DNA of 64,000 nt from Saccharomyces paradoxus. Lineage: Eukaryota > Ascomycota > Saccharomycetes > Saccharomycetales > Saccharomycetaceae. How positions within the stretch are numbered: position 1 is the stretch's first letter; each line of letters opens with the position of its first letter. The notes under the pieces were generated by a model, which saw only the letters and a list, made by a program, of their open reading frames with translations, was not told the origin of the DNA and searched no databases. Made by a program: the position numbers and the translations under genes. Below are positions 11,101 to 22,191 of this stretch, piece by piece. The stretch spans positions 310,001 to 374,000 of the forward strand of contig NC_047490.1 in NCBI RefSeq assembly GCF_002079055.1, written 5' to 3'.

Positions 11101-11282
11101 TTTTTAGCATTTTGTAAGAGGTCTGGATACACCTGAAATAGTTTAAGCGTATTACCATCTCGAGAGTACACTTCAACGTCACCATTTTTCTTTGCCAACA
11201 CTAATTTTTGTGACTGTTCAGTGGGCAATATCGCAGTGATATCCGATGATTTCAGCGAGTGTAGTTTTTGAGCTCTTAACAT
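8133..11282 (-). CDS. VAM6: HOPS complex subunit Vps39/Vam6
   Basis: Subunit of the HOPS tethering complex on the vacuole membrane. It binds the Rab Ypt7 and helps drive homotypic vacuole fusion, and it also forms vacuole-mitochondria contacts (vCLAMP). The 1049 residues match the known length. The N-terminal part (about 1-400) fits the CNH/beta-propeller region; the middle is an alpha-solenoid with long helices. The C-terminus has a zinc-binding type pattern CPICKK...HYNCGKVLQERF (about 1000-1035), typical of Vps39/Vps3 proteins. The ATG at 11282 gives MLRAQKLHSL. It is tail-to-head with MDH3 on the same strand. Confidence 0.95.
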   Translation of the reverse strand: MLRAQKLHSLKSSDITAILPTEQSQKLVLAKKNGDVEVYSRDGNTLKLFQVYPDLLQNAKNDPSTPMIENFYFANELSTIFAQCKETLILLSTTNLHEYDRIIDRRGINHCWLFERSHKNKEEKNTYLIYSTTNTAKMRVLIWEGRTYKNMMEASLSYRKETIRSIYPGETGITLATDLGIYHWPYNKPSLIRIEKTVKNKFPRDMISALTELKEQAEKVLEKNPKKYSRNDAQSLSSMDRMSRKSSMSSLWYRSIRNERGNKIRYAFELEGNDATPMVIDGVTKKIFKVELMHNNEEPFLIATDHATFSESNSEFDHMQYLSSNLLMLYNSSTVKFVDYENGFTFLQQKIPEGIKWVKSLSGTYFLVWTSNDEIQLFSYHVDDGSEDGDQESICGDINDPDFYQLWRKVLFYKFFIDSPHSKELCISENPEESLDICAMKLRDLTVMWCLRIFDKFQNYMVQLESSKNSRMIRSKCEEMIIKNIFDLFIKFWAPPQLVILKVFPSAISSLVLEITGQEHHCLMKEAEEIKETYDIPPHLLNRWCLPYLTDTRRHLQNLLSKKNDDENCITWCYRDREIKQSFDFFLISNHDDVDLETMLTLIDTVLFKCYLYYNPPMVGPFIRVENHCDSNVIVTELKIRHMFKDLIDFYYKRGNHEEALRFLTDLVDELENDNTDQKQHQKIEHGVKILVIYYLKKLSNPQLDVIFTYTDWLLERHQDSIKEILSSIFFYDSQACNGRNHLKVYEYIKEHDKLLAIQYLEFAISTFRLEGNKLHTVLIKLYLENLDIPSTRIKLKSLLETTSVYEPRTILKLLNDTIENDSDRLPTNKLNFVKYLKIFPLSKLENHKESVHILLDEINDYKAATSYCDDVYQNDSTKGEELLLYLYDKLVSIYDSNRNSKLILNFLQDHGSKLNSVEIYKNLPQDISLYDIGRVVSQLLKKHSSKMDETRLKKALLQVELVATTYNLNDRMSSYGVLSDSHKCPICKKVISNFGTDSILWFTREGRNIITHYNCGKVLQERFNAKNEKSSKIKQKTLGEVINELNNK

Positions 11283-11841
11283 TTAATTTTTGGTATAAAT
11301 AGGTATTTGGAAGGGTTTCGCTGATCAATGTAAGTACGATCCGGTTGGAAAAGATAATTGAACAGCCGTAAACCTAATTGCAAGAATCGGTATCAAATAG
11401 TAAGGTTCACACGATTAGAGCTTGAAATTGGTCACAGTTGGTCCCAATTGGTCACAGTTCACGTTTTGTTTGGCGCCTTGGGATCCTTTTCATGAAATAT
11501 CGTTTACTACCGATTCGGAATTATTATAATCTGAGGGCCCCGAAAATGCCTTAGTGACATACACTATGGCCAATGCAATTGAAAAAAAGTAAACCACTAG
11601 AACGGCAAGTTGATATATGGTGGCAGAGGAAAAATTTGCCGAAGAGCCAACCGAAACTATCTACTCATAAAAATCTACATAGTAGAGCTTTTTGTTATAT
11701 ATAGTGCGATGTATCGCATGTTTCTCAAACCAATAATACTGAAATAAAGAAGGAAAATAATAAATTAAATTAAGTCGGATATACACACATGACGCGAATC
11801 GGGTTGGAAGAGTGCGACTACTGCCAATATCATGGCCTTCC
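11283..11841. promoter_or_regulatory. VAM6 upstream region
   Basis: Promoter of VAM6 and 3' flank of RXT3, both on the minus strand. It contains three contiguous 10-base units starting TTGGTC (11428-11457). A TATATA stretch near 11697 is closer to the RXT3 end. No RNA gene or credible ORF was seen. Confidence 0.4.
11428..11457. repeat. Three head-to-tail 10-base TTGGTC repeats
   Basis: TTGGTCACAG, TTGGTCCCAA and TTGGTCACAG follow each other without a gap, about 150-175 bases upstream of the VAM6 ATG. A 10-base period puts each copy on the same face of the helix, so they could be repeated protein sites. I do not recognise the factor. Confidence 0.6.
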
Positions 11842-12726
11842 TTAGGTCCATTTCAAGTTTTTAATATATCCGGTTGGTTCATGAGGTTTATCTCTATCCA
11901 GTCTTTGCTTAATAACAATACTATAGATACCGTAACTCAGTCCATCGTGTATAGCAGTACCTTCCAATCCCCATTCTCGCGACGTTACATCGAATCTTTT
12001 CACGCTAGGATACTTTTGTAGGGTGGGCAATAATAATAATTCCACCTCTAGATCGAAAGGTGTGCCTTTCAATAGGGGAAGGTTACCTGTAACATTATCT
12101 TGGTTGTCCATATTTACAGGTGTTCTTCTTAATTTATGGAATGGGCCACTAGGAGGCACTACGATTTTGAACCCACAATGCCTTAGTACTAGGATTGGGT
12201 CAGAATCATCAGAATAGATATCACACCCCCAAATTTCGTTATTTCTCGTTCTAGGAGATTCTATATTGTCAAAACTTGCCTGGATATCTTCATATGTTAT
12301 TTTTAGCGTTACAATATTGTTGGTATTTTGGACGCCGATAGCTGGAAGGAATGGTGGTGGAAGAGTGTTGTCATAGAGGTCGTATGGGAAATTGTGCCTG
12401 TCAGAGTAACTTGTCGAGTTTTCGTCAAAAGACCCTTCTTTGAAACGGTTGTAGTAAAGTGTCCCCAATTTTTTCAACTTGCTTGAGTAGTGTTTCTCAG
12501 TGAAAGCAAGAACCGACTGTGAATTTACGTTAGGTATGTCGTAGGCCAAAGCTCTGCCGTTTTTAGAATTCTCATACCGCTCTGAAAGAGGAAGAATGTT
12601 GCTCTCATGCCCTTCCTCTTGCCTATTTTTTGTCCTCGCAGAATTCAGTAGTGTCTCCTGTAGTTTGTATATCTGGGATTGAGTCTCTCTGTACGCCCTA
12701 TTAGGGTCTTGTTCGCTTACTGACAT
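11842..12726 (-). CDS. RXT3: Rpd3L histone deacetylase complex subunit Rxt3
   Basis: Non-catalytic subunit of the large Rpd3 histone deacetylase complex (Rpd3L), acting in the nucleus in gene repression and stress responses. The 294 residues match the known length. The N-terminal 140 residues are polar and probably disordered. The conserved Rxt3 region (about 150-280) includes EIWGCDIYSDDSDPILVLRH and a basic-hydrophobic stretch FKIVVPPSGP. The ATG at 12726 gives MSVSEQDPNRAY. It is divergent from RPL31A, with which it shares a 653-base upstream region. Confidence 0.92.
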   Translation of the reverse strand: MSVSEQDPNRAYRETQSQIYKLQETLLNSARTKNRQEEGHESNILPLSERYENSKNGRALAYDIPNVNSQSVLAFTEKHYSSKLKKLGTLYYNRFKEGSFDENSTSYSDRHNFPYDLYDNTLPPPFLPAIGVQNTNNIVTLKITYEDIQASFDNIESPRTRNNEIWGCDIYSDDSDPILVLRHCGFKIVVPPSGPFHKLRRTPVNMDNQDNVTGNLPLLKGTPFDLEVELLLLPTLQKYPSVKRFDVTSREWGLEGTAIHDGLSYGIYSIVIKQRLDRDKPHEPTGYIKNLKWT

Positions 12727-13379
12727 TTATATCCTATGTTTTCAATTCTCTCAAAAATAAACTGCGGTGAATTTTTCCTTATCTTTCGTCCTCGGATGCC
12801 GTTCCGTTGTCAAAACACTATCATAAAATTCTATAGCACTAGTTGCCGGAATGAAGATGCTTACTATCTTATTTTACATTCATGACGTGCTGATATCATT
12901 TCTGTTTTCCCGAACTCTTTCCCCTACTGGGCCCTTTTTTCATTATTTCCAATACTTTTCTATTCCTTACATCCGTGCACCTTTATTTTATACCCCCATA
13001 CATTCATCTGTTTAAATTTAAGAATGATAAATAAACTTTTTCTTTCGGAATATCCGTCTTGGTTAACACTTTTGAAATTGCAGGCGGTGGCTCCCCAGCT
13101 GGAGGCGGGGGGCTCTGAAAGGCTTTCTGTCACTACAGTATCATTCTTGTACAGGCGGGGAGGAGGGAAAAGCTCCGTTCAGGTTTGCGGCATTTCTTCC
13201 TTCATTCTCCTAACTGCGCAGGCAGACACAGCTTCACCTACTCTTGTTCCCAACGGGCGCGTAGGATCTCTTAGCTGAAAGATAGTATTGAATTATATTG
13301 AAGATTTTAAACTAGTGACAGTTTCAATTTAGTGTTAAAACAAGAATTAATAAGCAAACAGAACTCAATCAAAGGAAAA
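12727..13379. promoter_or_regulatory. Divergent RXT3/RPL31A promoter with Rap1-type sites
   Basis: Two sequences close to the ribosomal-protein Rap1 element lie at 12969-12981 (ACATCCGTGCACC) and 12992-13004 (ACCCCCATACATT), about 23 bases apart and 375-410 bases upstream of the RPL31A ATG. Paired Rap1 sites of this spacing are typical of yeast ribosomal protein genes. The stretch 13081-13160 is unusually GC-rich. A short frame at 13024-13278 starts with ATG but resembles nothing I know and lies in the promoter. Confidence 0.65.
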
Positions 13380-14142
13380 ATGGCCGGTTTGAAAGACGTT
13401 GTCACTCGTGAATACACCATTAACTTGCACAAAAGAGTATGTGAATATTAATAATATGATGCCCAAAGGCTTGTCATCTGAATGGTTAATTATGAGGAGA
13501 TTTCTAATATTAAGGCAATATGATATGAACAAACTGTACAACATGAACCTAGCAGCGGAAACTATTGATTAAGATGATTTTCTATAGTACAGATTTAAGG
13601 GCTAAAGCTATAACTATAACACTCAACAAGGAAAATATATGTTTAGACTGGACTTAGTGTGATGAAGACAAAAATAGCTATTTTTAATAGTTGAAGACCC
13701 AGGAGCTTGAGCCAACAATTCAACATATCTCAAGTTCCACGTAAGGAAAAAGAACAAAAGAGTCTCCAAAATACAAAACCATTCATTAAGATTATGCTAA
13801 TATCAAAATTGAACAAATTTTACTAACAAGAATTTTTACCTTTTTTATTTTTAATAGTTGCACGGTGTCTCCTTCAAGAAGAGAGCTCCAAGAGCTGTCA
13901 AGGAAATTAAGAAGTTCGCCAAGTTACACATGGGTACTGATGATGTCCGTCTAGCTCCAGAATTGAACCAAGCTATCTGGAAGAGAGGTGTCAAGGGTGT
14001 TGAATACAGATTAAGATTGAGAATTTCCAGAAAGAGAAACGAAGAAGAAGACGCCAAGAACCCATTGTTCTCTTACGTTGAACCTGTCTTAGTTGCTTCT
14101 GCCAAGGGTCTACAAACTGTTGTTGTCGAAGAAGATGCTTAA
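13380..14142 (+). CDS. RPL31A: Ribosomal protein eL31 (spliced)
   Basis: 60S subunit protein near the peptide exit tunnel; it contacts nascent-chain factors such as the Zuotin/Ssz1 chaperone pair. Exon 1 (13380-13436) encodes MAGLKDVVTREYTINLHKR and exon 2 (13858-14142) continues LHGVSFKKRAPRAVKEIKKF. Together they give 113 residues ending VVVEEDA, the known product. Codon bias is strong. The first exon is short, as usual for yeast ribosomal protein genes. The Rap1-like pair upstream and position next to RXT3 agree with the A paralogue. Confidence 0.97.
13437..13857 (+). other. RPL31A: RPL31A spliceosomal intron
   Basis: A 421-base intron, in the usual size range for ribosomal protein genes. 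The donor is GTATGT (13437-13442), the branch site TACTAAC (13821-13827), then a T-rich tract and the acceptor AATAG ending at 13857. I found no C/D or H/ACA boxes convincing enough to call an intronic snoRNA. Confidence 0.96.
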
Positions 14143-14388
14143 ATCAGTTAAATAATATCAAAAATAATACTCATTTTATATTAATAAATATAAATTAAAC
14201 ATTTTCGATTTGTATAAATCTCTCGTCTTCGAACCAAACTTTTGATCTTTATTGAAGGAGGGGACTCGCCACGGAAGTTTTGTTATGTTTATGATTTTAT
14301 CCACTACGTTTGAATAAATGGTTATCTTCGAAACTATTTAAAAGATCAAGCCTACGCATAAGAAGTAGTGAACGCAATAGAAAAATGG

Positions 14389-14646
14389 ATAAATCAGTGT
14401 AACTATGACTAAAAGGTTATGTTGGCCGCTCATCACATTAAAAGACTCCCAATATTCTCCAACAGAAACGAAGTATACTGTGCGTCTGATTACGGTCCAT
14501 CAGAACGACGAGACCATAAGGCACACAGTAAGTGAGAAGTTTTACAATATCAAAAAAATACTGCAAAAGGATGGTCTTAAAAAGTAGTTTTGAAGTACTT
14601 CTGTTCTTAATAGACCAACGGAAAATTAAAATCTTCATCATTAAAA
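14389..14646 (-). ncRNA. SNR63: C/D box small nucleolar RNA snR63
   Basis: On the minus strand there is a perfect C box ATGATGA (14635-14641) and, about 240 bases on, a D box CTGA (14394-14397). Internal candidates for D' (CTGA inside TTCTGATGG) and C' (TGATGA inside TGTGATGAGC) lie between. Short complementary segments outside both boxes (ATGGA and TCCAT) could form the terminal stem. In S. cerevisiae snR63, a 255-base C/D snoRNA that guides 2'-O-methylation of 25S rRNA, lies between RPL31A and BRE1 on this strand. Size, place and orientation agree. The ends are set 4-5 bases outside the boxes and are approximate. Confidence 0.78.
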
Positions 14647-14807
14647 GGTCCATAATTCATTTGCTTTCAACAAAACATAGAATAGCAAGAAGCTAAATAA
14701 ATGATAAGGACTATGGGCTGAGTGAACTCACTAAACCATTGATCTTATCACCCGTTTGTGATTCTATTCTTGTCTTTTCCAGTCCCTATCGGAGTATCTC
14801 TAGTAAT

Positions 14808-15209
14808 ATGCCCCGCTACCAAAAAATACATCAGAAAGGTTGCGTATCAAATGCTGATATACATATATATATGTTCCCTCACGTTAAAAATGTAACTTCA
14901 ATAAGCCCGATTAAAGTTATTACAAAAAAGCACAGAAAATTTTTCAGGTCGTGTTCGTTCTCTCACCCGGCCGCCGAAGTGTTACCTGAATCTTTAGGGC
15001 TTATAGAAATTATTAGCATGATATATACAGTTAAAGAATTTCCTTGGAAGGATGCGACAGAAGAGGTTATTCTTTCATTGAACAATTGGATAAGGATGAC
15101 ACATAAAATTAATAAAAGCAATGGCAAAACTGGAATTTACATATATTGCATATATAATATATATGTATATGGAGGATATAACACAAACAGTGGAGAAGTG
15201 GTAAATTAA
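14808..15209 (+). CDS. Unassigned 133-codon open frame (doubtful gene)
   Basis: Starts with ATG at 14808 (MPRYQKIHQKG) and stops six bases before the BRE1 stop codon, with which it would converge. The frame is also open upstream of this ATG. I do not recognise the product. It has no signal peptide or metal motif; the middle (PESLGLIEIISMIYTVKEF) is moderately hydrophobic, and the end is dominated by ATA/TAT codons giving Ile/Tyr repeats, which argues for chance. No gene is annotated at this place in S. cerevisiae as far as I recall. It could be a chance frame in AT-rich DNA, a lineage-specific small gene or a decayed gene. Confidence 0.2.
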   Translation: MPRYQKIHQKGCVSNADIHIYMFPHVKNVTSISPIKVITKKHRKFFRSCSFSHPAAEVLPESLGLIEIISMIYTVKEFPWKDATEEVILSLNNWIRMTHKINKSNGKTGIYIYCIYNIYVYGGYNTNSGEVVN

Positions 15210-15215
15210 TTAGTA

Positions 15216-17785
<2,570 letters not shown>

Positions 17786-20746
17786 ATGGGTCCTGTCATA
17801 CATAATCAACTATATGAATGTGGATTAACGCCTACGTCTCAAGATAGTGTCTTGATCGACAAGTATGAAACTCAATTATTTCAATCATTGAACAGGTTTA
17901 TCAGTTTTATAAACAACGCTAATCAGCCAGCTAGCACTAAAGAAAAAAATACAAAATTTTGCAAATCCTCTTCAAATTTTTTGCGCTTGAAGCTATTAAC
18001 AGTTTTAAGACAATGGTGCGATTTCTCACAAAGTAACTGTAGGCTGGAGAGCAGAGATGTTTTGACTCAATGGTGGGTGACGCTCTTAAACTTTCTAAAC
18101 TCTGACACTTCGCTTCAAATTGATACTGCTCTTGAATTGAGCTTAAGCATAGAACTGACTTCCGTGTGTCTCGAATGCGTCAGCAAAATTATGACCATAT
18201 TAATAATATTACCTTTCCATTCACCGAGAGACATGGAAATATATTCACACCATCTTTTACTAACCGTTCATTGCATAACAAATAAACTGGTTTTAATTTC
18301 TAAAAACACCAAAAAATTTAAACGTACAGAGAGTGATGACAAGTGCTCTAAAAACGACAAAAAGCTAGAATACCTTAACAAATATTCTTCTCTACTACGA
18401 GCATTCATCGGGAAATTAAATGCCTACGCATTTTTTTACTTACCAGAAGACTTACGTTTCGATACGATTTTGTTATTGACTGTTTCTCCTCAAATCTCTT
18501 CAAATATTCAAGCATGTTTGTTTTCATGGAAGAAGAGACAATATAAATTTACTGACGATCAGGGACAAATGATCCATGCTGAAGCGTTTGAAAATAAAGA
18601 TACCAAATTTTTTAAGATTATTGTTTCCTATATCAAGAATGATTTCGTACTTATGTCATTTTATTGGCACTATTGGTATATCATACTTCAATTTATTAAG
18701 TTCTCTGGTCCACATGTTAGTATTGAAAAATCGACATTGTCATGCATACCTGGATCAGAAATTCTCTTAACGCATGTAACAACTAGATTTTTGAATTCAG
18801 ATTTGAATAAATTCACACGTATCATTAAACAAACGCCGAATCCGAGAATTACAAACGAGAATGTAACAGAGTCACACCCAAATTTCAGAAGCTTGAATAG
18901 TAACAATGCTTTAATCACATCTGAAAGGATTAATGATTATGTTTTTTCCAACTTTAAGACAATTAAGTTATGGGAATGTCTCAGAAGTCTTTCGGGCTGT
19001 ATTGTTAAAGATAGTCATTTGGAATACCTGGAAAATATGCTTTCTTTACATGAGTCCTTATTGATAGACTATGTCTCAACTATCTCAGCGTACGATTACG
19101 TTGCAGCGAACGTCATTTACAACAAAGTTCTCCAGTTCATTATTTTTCAATTTGAAAGCTTATCGTCTTTGAAATTTATTCATTGGGGGTCATGGCACAA
19201 TGGGCTTCTGAGTATGTTAAGGACTAAAAATGTTAACTGCCAGACCGTTTCTTTGTTGTGCCTCTTCAATATTTGGAAACACGTAGGCTCTGAGGAACGC
19301 GATGAAATAGCAAATACACTGTTAAATGATTTCTGGGAGTCACTAACATTTGATAATGAATTTCCTTTGATTAGAATTTTATTTATGAAGCTGTTAGTTT
19401 TTAAAATCATTCCAAGTGTTCAAGGTTCTAATTCATTACGATTCTTGCCACATGAGAGGATCAGGGGGTTATATGAAGAACTAATAGTGAACAAAGAAAA
19501 GCTAGTTGAAATGCAAAAGCATAGTTCGAATGATATAATTGCGCATAGGAAGACTGCGCTCATTTTTAATGGTAACTCACGTTTGATGATGATCCCAAAA
19601 AAGCCGAATACAGAGGACCACTTAGTTTATAAGATTAATCACGATAAAAATTTAGCCACAGAAAGATTTCCCTCTGTTAGTTCAGTGGCAAATACAAGAC
19701 CTAACGTAATTTTGAAAAACGGCAAGTATGCTTATGATGTTTTAGATGAAATGACAAGTAAAGTCGCCTTCCTGCTTGCAGAAAAGAAAACTCGACTAGA
19801 TCCCAAAAAAAATCACAAAATTTCAGATGGGTTTGAAGGAAATCAGGATAACGAAGATAATGACGAAGATTCAGAAGATAGTGGCTCACATAAAAATAAG
19901 ACGAAGGAAAGTAATAGCTCTTTGTCGGCAACACTGAATAGTTGGCTTTCAAAATTTTCTAGTACCTCCGAAGATTCACAGAAGAAGAAGGAGCAGGAAA
20001 ATGAATTGGGCAGCGATTTTGACTATGATGAAGATATGACCGATTTTACAGAAAGTTTACCGAAGCGGTCATCCAGTAATATTGAGAAAATTTTCAGACA
20101 CGGTAATAGTTCAGGATCAATGGCATCATCTAATTCAAGTATCAAATTTAGTAAGAAGAGGGAGAATATATTGATAGGCCCACCAGAATTTAGGTTTTCT
20201 AATGAAATTAAGGAGCACAATAGTATAACCACGGTATTCAAATTGGCATTCATTCAAACGAATAGGAAGGTTGTTGAAAGAATAGATTTGGCCAACATGA
20301 AATGGGGAACTATCCATGGAGGCAGTAAGTACATGAAACCTTTGCCTGTCCCGAAAGATTTGATCGTTGCGAGTGCTGCTAACAATGAAAATGAGATGAG
20401 AAACTTCGCTTTTGTACGTAATAGTGATCTAGGTTTTGAGCTACCAGTACCTGATTTTAGTATATTTGGCAAGTGTACGGAAGATGAGCATGATGTTCCA
20501 AAAATTGGCAGTCAGAGTGTGGAAAATTTGAAGGAGATTAGCGAGAAGGAGATGACGATTTGGAAGCAGATCCAAGATATGAAATTGAAGACAAGGATGC
20601 AAAAAATCTGTGTTTTAATTGAGACGTTCAATGCTACAGTAAGGGAATATTTTGAGTTTTCCAATCGCTTAGAGCATGACAGTATATTTATAGATTTTGA
20701 AGTCAGGAAACCTAGTAGTAATAATTCTATTAATATCAAAGTCTGA
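17786..20746 (+). CDS. AHK1: HOG-pathway scaffold protein Ahk1
   Basis: Corresponds to YDL073W, whose product was named Ahk1, a scaffold in the Hkr1 sub-branch of the osmosensing HOG MAP-kinase pathway. The 986 residues compare with 984 in S. cerevisiae. The first two thirds are predicted mainly helical with hydrophobic segments; residues about 670-800 are Ser/Asp/Glu-rich and probably disordered; the C-terminal 150 residues (KPLPVPKDLIVASAANNE onwards) look folded. I see no transmembrane segment or catalytic motif. Identification rests on gene order and whole-length similarity as I recall it. Confidence 0.85.
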   Translation: MGPVIHNQLYECGLTPTSQDSVLIDKYETQLFQSLNRFISFINNANQPASTKEKNTKFCKSSSNFLRLKLLTVLRQWCDFSQSNCRLESRDVLTQWWVTLLNFLNSDTSLQIDTALELSLSIELTSVCLECVSKIMTILIILPFHSPRDMEIYSHHLLLTVHCITNKLVLISKNTKKFKRTESDDKCSKNDKKLEYLNKYSSLLRAFIGKLNAYAFFYLPEDLRFDTILLLTVSPQISSNIQACLFSWKKRQYKFTDDQGQMIHAEAFENKDTKFFKIIVSYIKNDFVLMSFYWHYWYIILQFIKFSGPHVSIEKSTLSCIPGSEILLTHVTTRFLNSDLNKFTRIIKQTPNPRITNENVTESHPNFRSLNSNNALITSERINDYVFSNFKTIKLWECLRSLSGCIVKDSHLEYLENMLSLHESLLIDYVSTISAYDYVAANVIYNKVLQFIIFQFESLSSLKFIHWGSWHNGLLSMLRTKNVNCQTVSLLCLFNIWKHVGSEERDEIANTLLNDFWESLTFDNEFPLIRILFMKLLVFKIIPSVQGSNSLRFLPHERIRGLYEELIVNKEKLVEMQKHSSNDIIAHRKTALIFNGNSRLMMIPKKPNTEDHLVYKINHDKNLATERFPSVSSVANTRPNVILKNGKYAYDVLDEMTSKVAFLLAEKKTRLDPKKNHKISDGFEGNQDNEDNDEDSEDSGSHKNKTKESNSSLSATLNSWLSKFSSTSEDSQKKKEQENELGSDFDYDEDMTDFTESLPKRSSSNIEKIFRHGNSSGSMASSNSSIKFSKKRENILIGPPEFRFSNEIKEHNSITTVFKLAFIQTNRKVVERIDLANMKWGTIHGGSKYMKPLPVPKDLIVASAANNENEMRNFAFVRNSDLGFELPVPDFSIFGKCTEDEHDVPKIGSQSVENLKEISEKEMTIWKQIQDMKLKTRMQKICVLIETFNATVREYFEFSNRLEHDSIFIDFEVRKPSSNNSINIKV

Positions 20747-20996
20747 GTAGTAGAATGAACCAAATAGACACACGTATAGTACTATTATTTTTCTATTTAA
20801 ATTTCCTTTCCATTTTATATTGTCTATTTATATTTAGGTTGGCGATCAGCCTAAAATCTTAGCACGCACTGACTCAAAAAAAAAGATTGGAAGGAAAGAT
20901 AATTGAGCTGTCGCACATGGACTATATATATATATATATATGCGTATACATGTACGTATATATTCCTGTACGGAAAAGAAGGAACAAAACATCAGA
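20747..20996. other. Convergent AHK1/YET3 intergenic region with candidate origin core
   Basis: At 20826-20836 the sequence ATTTATATTTA is an 11/11 match to the ARS consensus WTTTAYRTTTW, followed by GGTT, so the extended consensus is also nearly met. It lies in AT-rich DNA between converging genes, a common place for yeast origins. Consensus matches are frequent by chance, so origin activity is only a suggestion. A TA dinucleotide run follows at 20923. Confidence 0.35.
20923..20941. repeat. (TA)n microsatellite
   Basis: Nine and a half uninterrupted TA units, followed by an alternating TGCGTATACATG stretch. It lies in the 3' flank of YET3 and may serve as an efficiency element for 3' end formation. 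Confidence 0.9.
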
Positions 20997-21608
20997 TTAG
21001 TTCATTTCCTCTTGTAATGATTCCGACTTCTCCTTTAAACGTGATATTTCGTCATCAATGTCCTGAATTTTCTTCAATAGTTCAAAATTTTTCTCATCGC
21101 CATGATCGTCCTTGGAAGCGCCGGATTGAGCAGCAGCCTCTGCAGTAACAGAGTCGTTCTTCTTGACATCGCTGGAGGCCACTGGAGGCGACGCCCTGTA
21201 GACGTCCTTCATGGTCAAAAGCTCTATGACTAGGCCAAACGTCCTAACCACGACAAAGGTCAAAAATAGGGTTATACCTGTCAGATACATGTTCCTTTGT
21301 GCGAAGAATTTCCTAGAGAGCACCTCAATTCTATCTTGAGCAATAATAGCGCCATTATTTTGAGAGGAGCTGCTTAGTTGCAGCTCTTTGTCGATGCTGT
21401 ACACTCTGTTGATACAATCAATGAAAAGCAAAAGAATGAACCCAAGTATACATTTGATCGCAACTTGCACTGTGGAAGACTTGAACGGCTTTAATAACAG
21501 TAGGGTGAGGGGCCTACGGTACTTAGAAGGAATTGGGATGGCAAGGATGGAGAACATAAAAATCTCCACCACTAGAATGGCAAAAACCAAGGTGTAATAT
21601 AATGACAT
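20997..21608 (-). CDS. YET3: BAP31-like endoplasmic reticulum membrane protein
   Basis: Yeast member of the B-cell-receptor-associated protein 31 family. It is an ER membrane protein that interacts with the Sec translocon and SPOTS/inositol-related membrane factors. The 203 residues show three hydrophobic spans: about 3-25 (YYTLVFAILVVEIFMFSI), about 48-68 (VAIKCILGFILLLFIDCI) and about 105-128 (MYLTGITLFLTFVVVRTFGL). A cytosolic C-terminal coiled coil (about 165-203) follows. It has no C-terminal KKXX retrieval signal. The length equals S. cerevisiae Yet3. Confidence 0.93.
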   Translation of the reverse strand: MSLYYTLVFAILVVEIFMFSILAIPIPSKYRRPLTLLLLKPFKSSTVQVAIKCILGFILLLFIDCINRVYSIDKELQLSSSSQNNGAIIAQDRIEVLSRKFFAQRNMYLTGITLFLTFVVVRTFGLVIELLTMKDVYRASPPVASSDVKKNDSVTAEAAAQSGASKDDHGDEKNFELLKKIQDIDDEISRLKEKSESLQEEMN

Positions 21609-22191
21609 GATTCAATTCTGTGAATTCCGTGATTACGAGTATAATGTGACGTGATTGCCTTGGAAGAGGTTACTATCGTATCTTCTTTACTAAATCGGGA
21701 CTTGTTATACCATTGTTATATACGGCACTTTTCCACTCTTCTTCCCCTTAGCGGAGTGAAGGCAGGCGGGGTAACGTCTAAGCTAAAAAAAGAAAGAGGC
21801 GAAAAGAGAGTGCCACGTCAACAACGCTAAAAGAGAAAGGGAGGAACGCGCAAAAGTGTTCACGCATAAGAGGAAGAACAAGAGCAAAAGCCTTTGTATT
21901 AGCACACAGAAGCTTAACAGCGAAACGGAAGAGAACAGCCCAGTCAAATGTTCAATGATGCCGGAAAGACACTCAAAAGTGACACATGAGGCGCAACCAT
22001 CACTAGTTTTTTCATTACTCGTGTGCAGTGATACGGTGGCAAAATGGACGACGTTGGCGCTTGTTTCGGGCACTTTGTTTTTCGGAAGGGATTTTATATA
22101 TAAGGCGGACGTAGTGGCGAGAAAAGAGCGAAAAAGAGAGAACGCGGAAAAACTGAAACAAACAAATTGAGCAATTAAGACCTCGGCGGCT
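21609..22191. promoter_or_regulatory. Divergent YET3/BDF2 promoter
   Basis: Shared upstream region. TATATAAG (22096-22103) lies about 90 bases upstream of BDF2. The segment 21780-21860 is purine-rich (GAAAGAGG-type runs). Overlapping frames on both strands (21783-22316 minus, 21856-22170 plus) reflect the purine/pyrimidine asymmetry and are not called. Confidence 0.4.

Larger units (their letters stand above)
14143..15215. other. RPL31A-BRE1 intergenic region
   Basis: Begins with the RPL31A 3' flank (AT-rich, including TAAATATAAAT at 14185-14195). It contains snR63 on the minus strand (about 14389-14646) and an unassigned ATG-initiated frame of 133 codons on the plus strand (14808-15209) running up to the BRE1 stop. 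Both are listed separately. Confidence 0.6.

Noticed and set aside
14185-14195. Second perfect ARS consensus on the minus strand
   Set aside because: It is in the AT-rich 3' flank of RPL31A where such matches arise easily; no supporting elements.
20870-20876. Perfect TGACTCA between AHK1 and YET3
   Set aside because: Both genes converge there, so it is not in a promoter and is probably chance.
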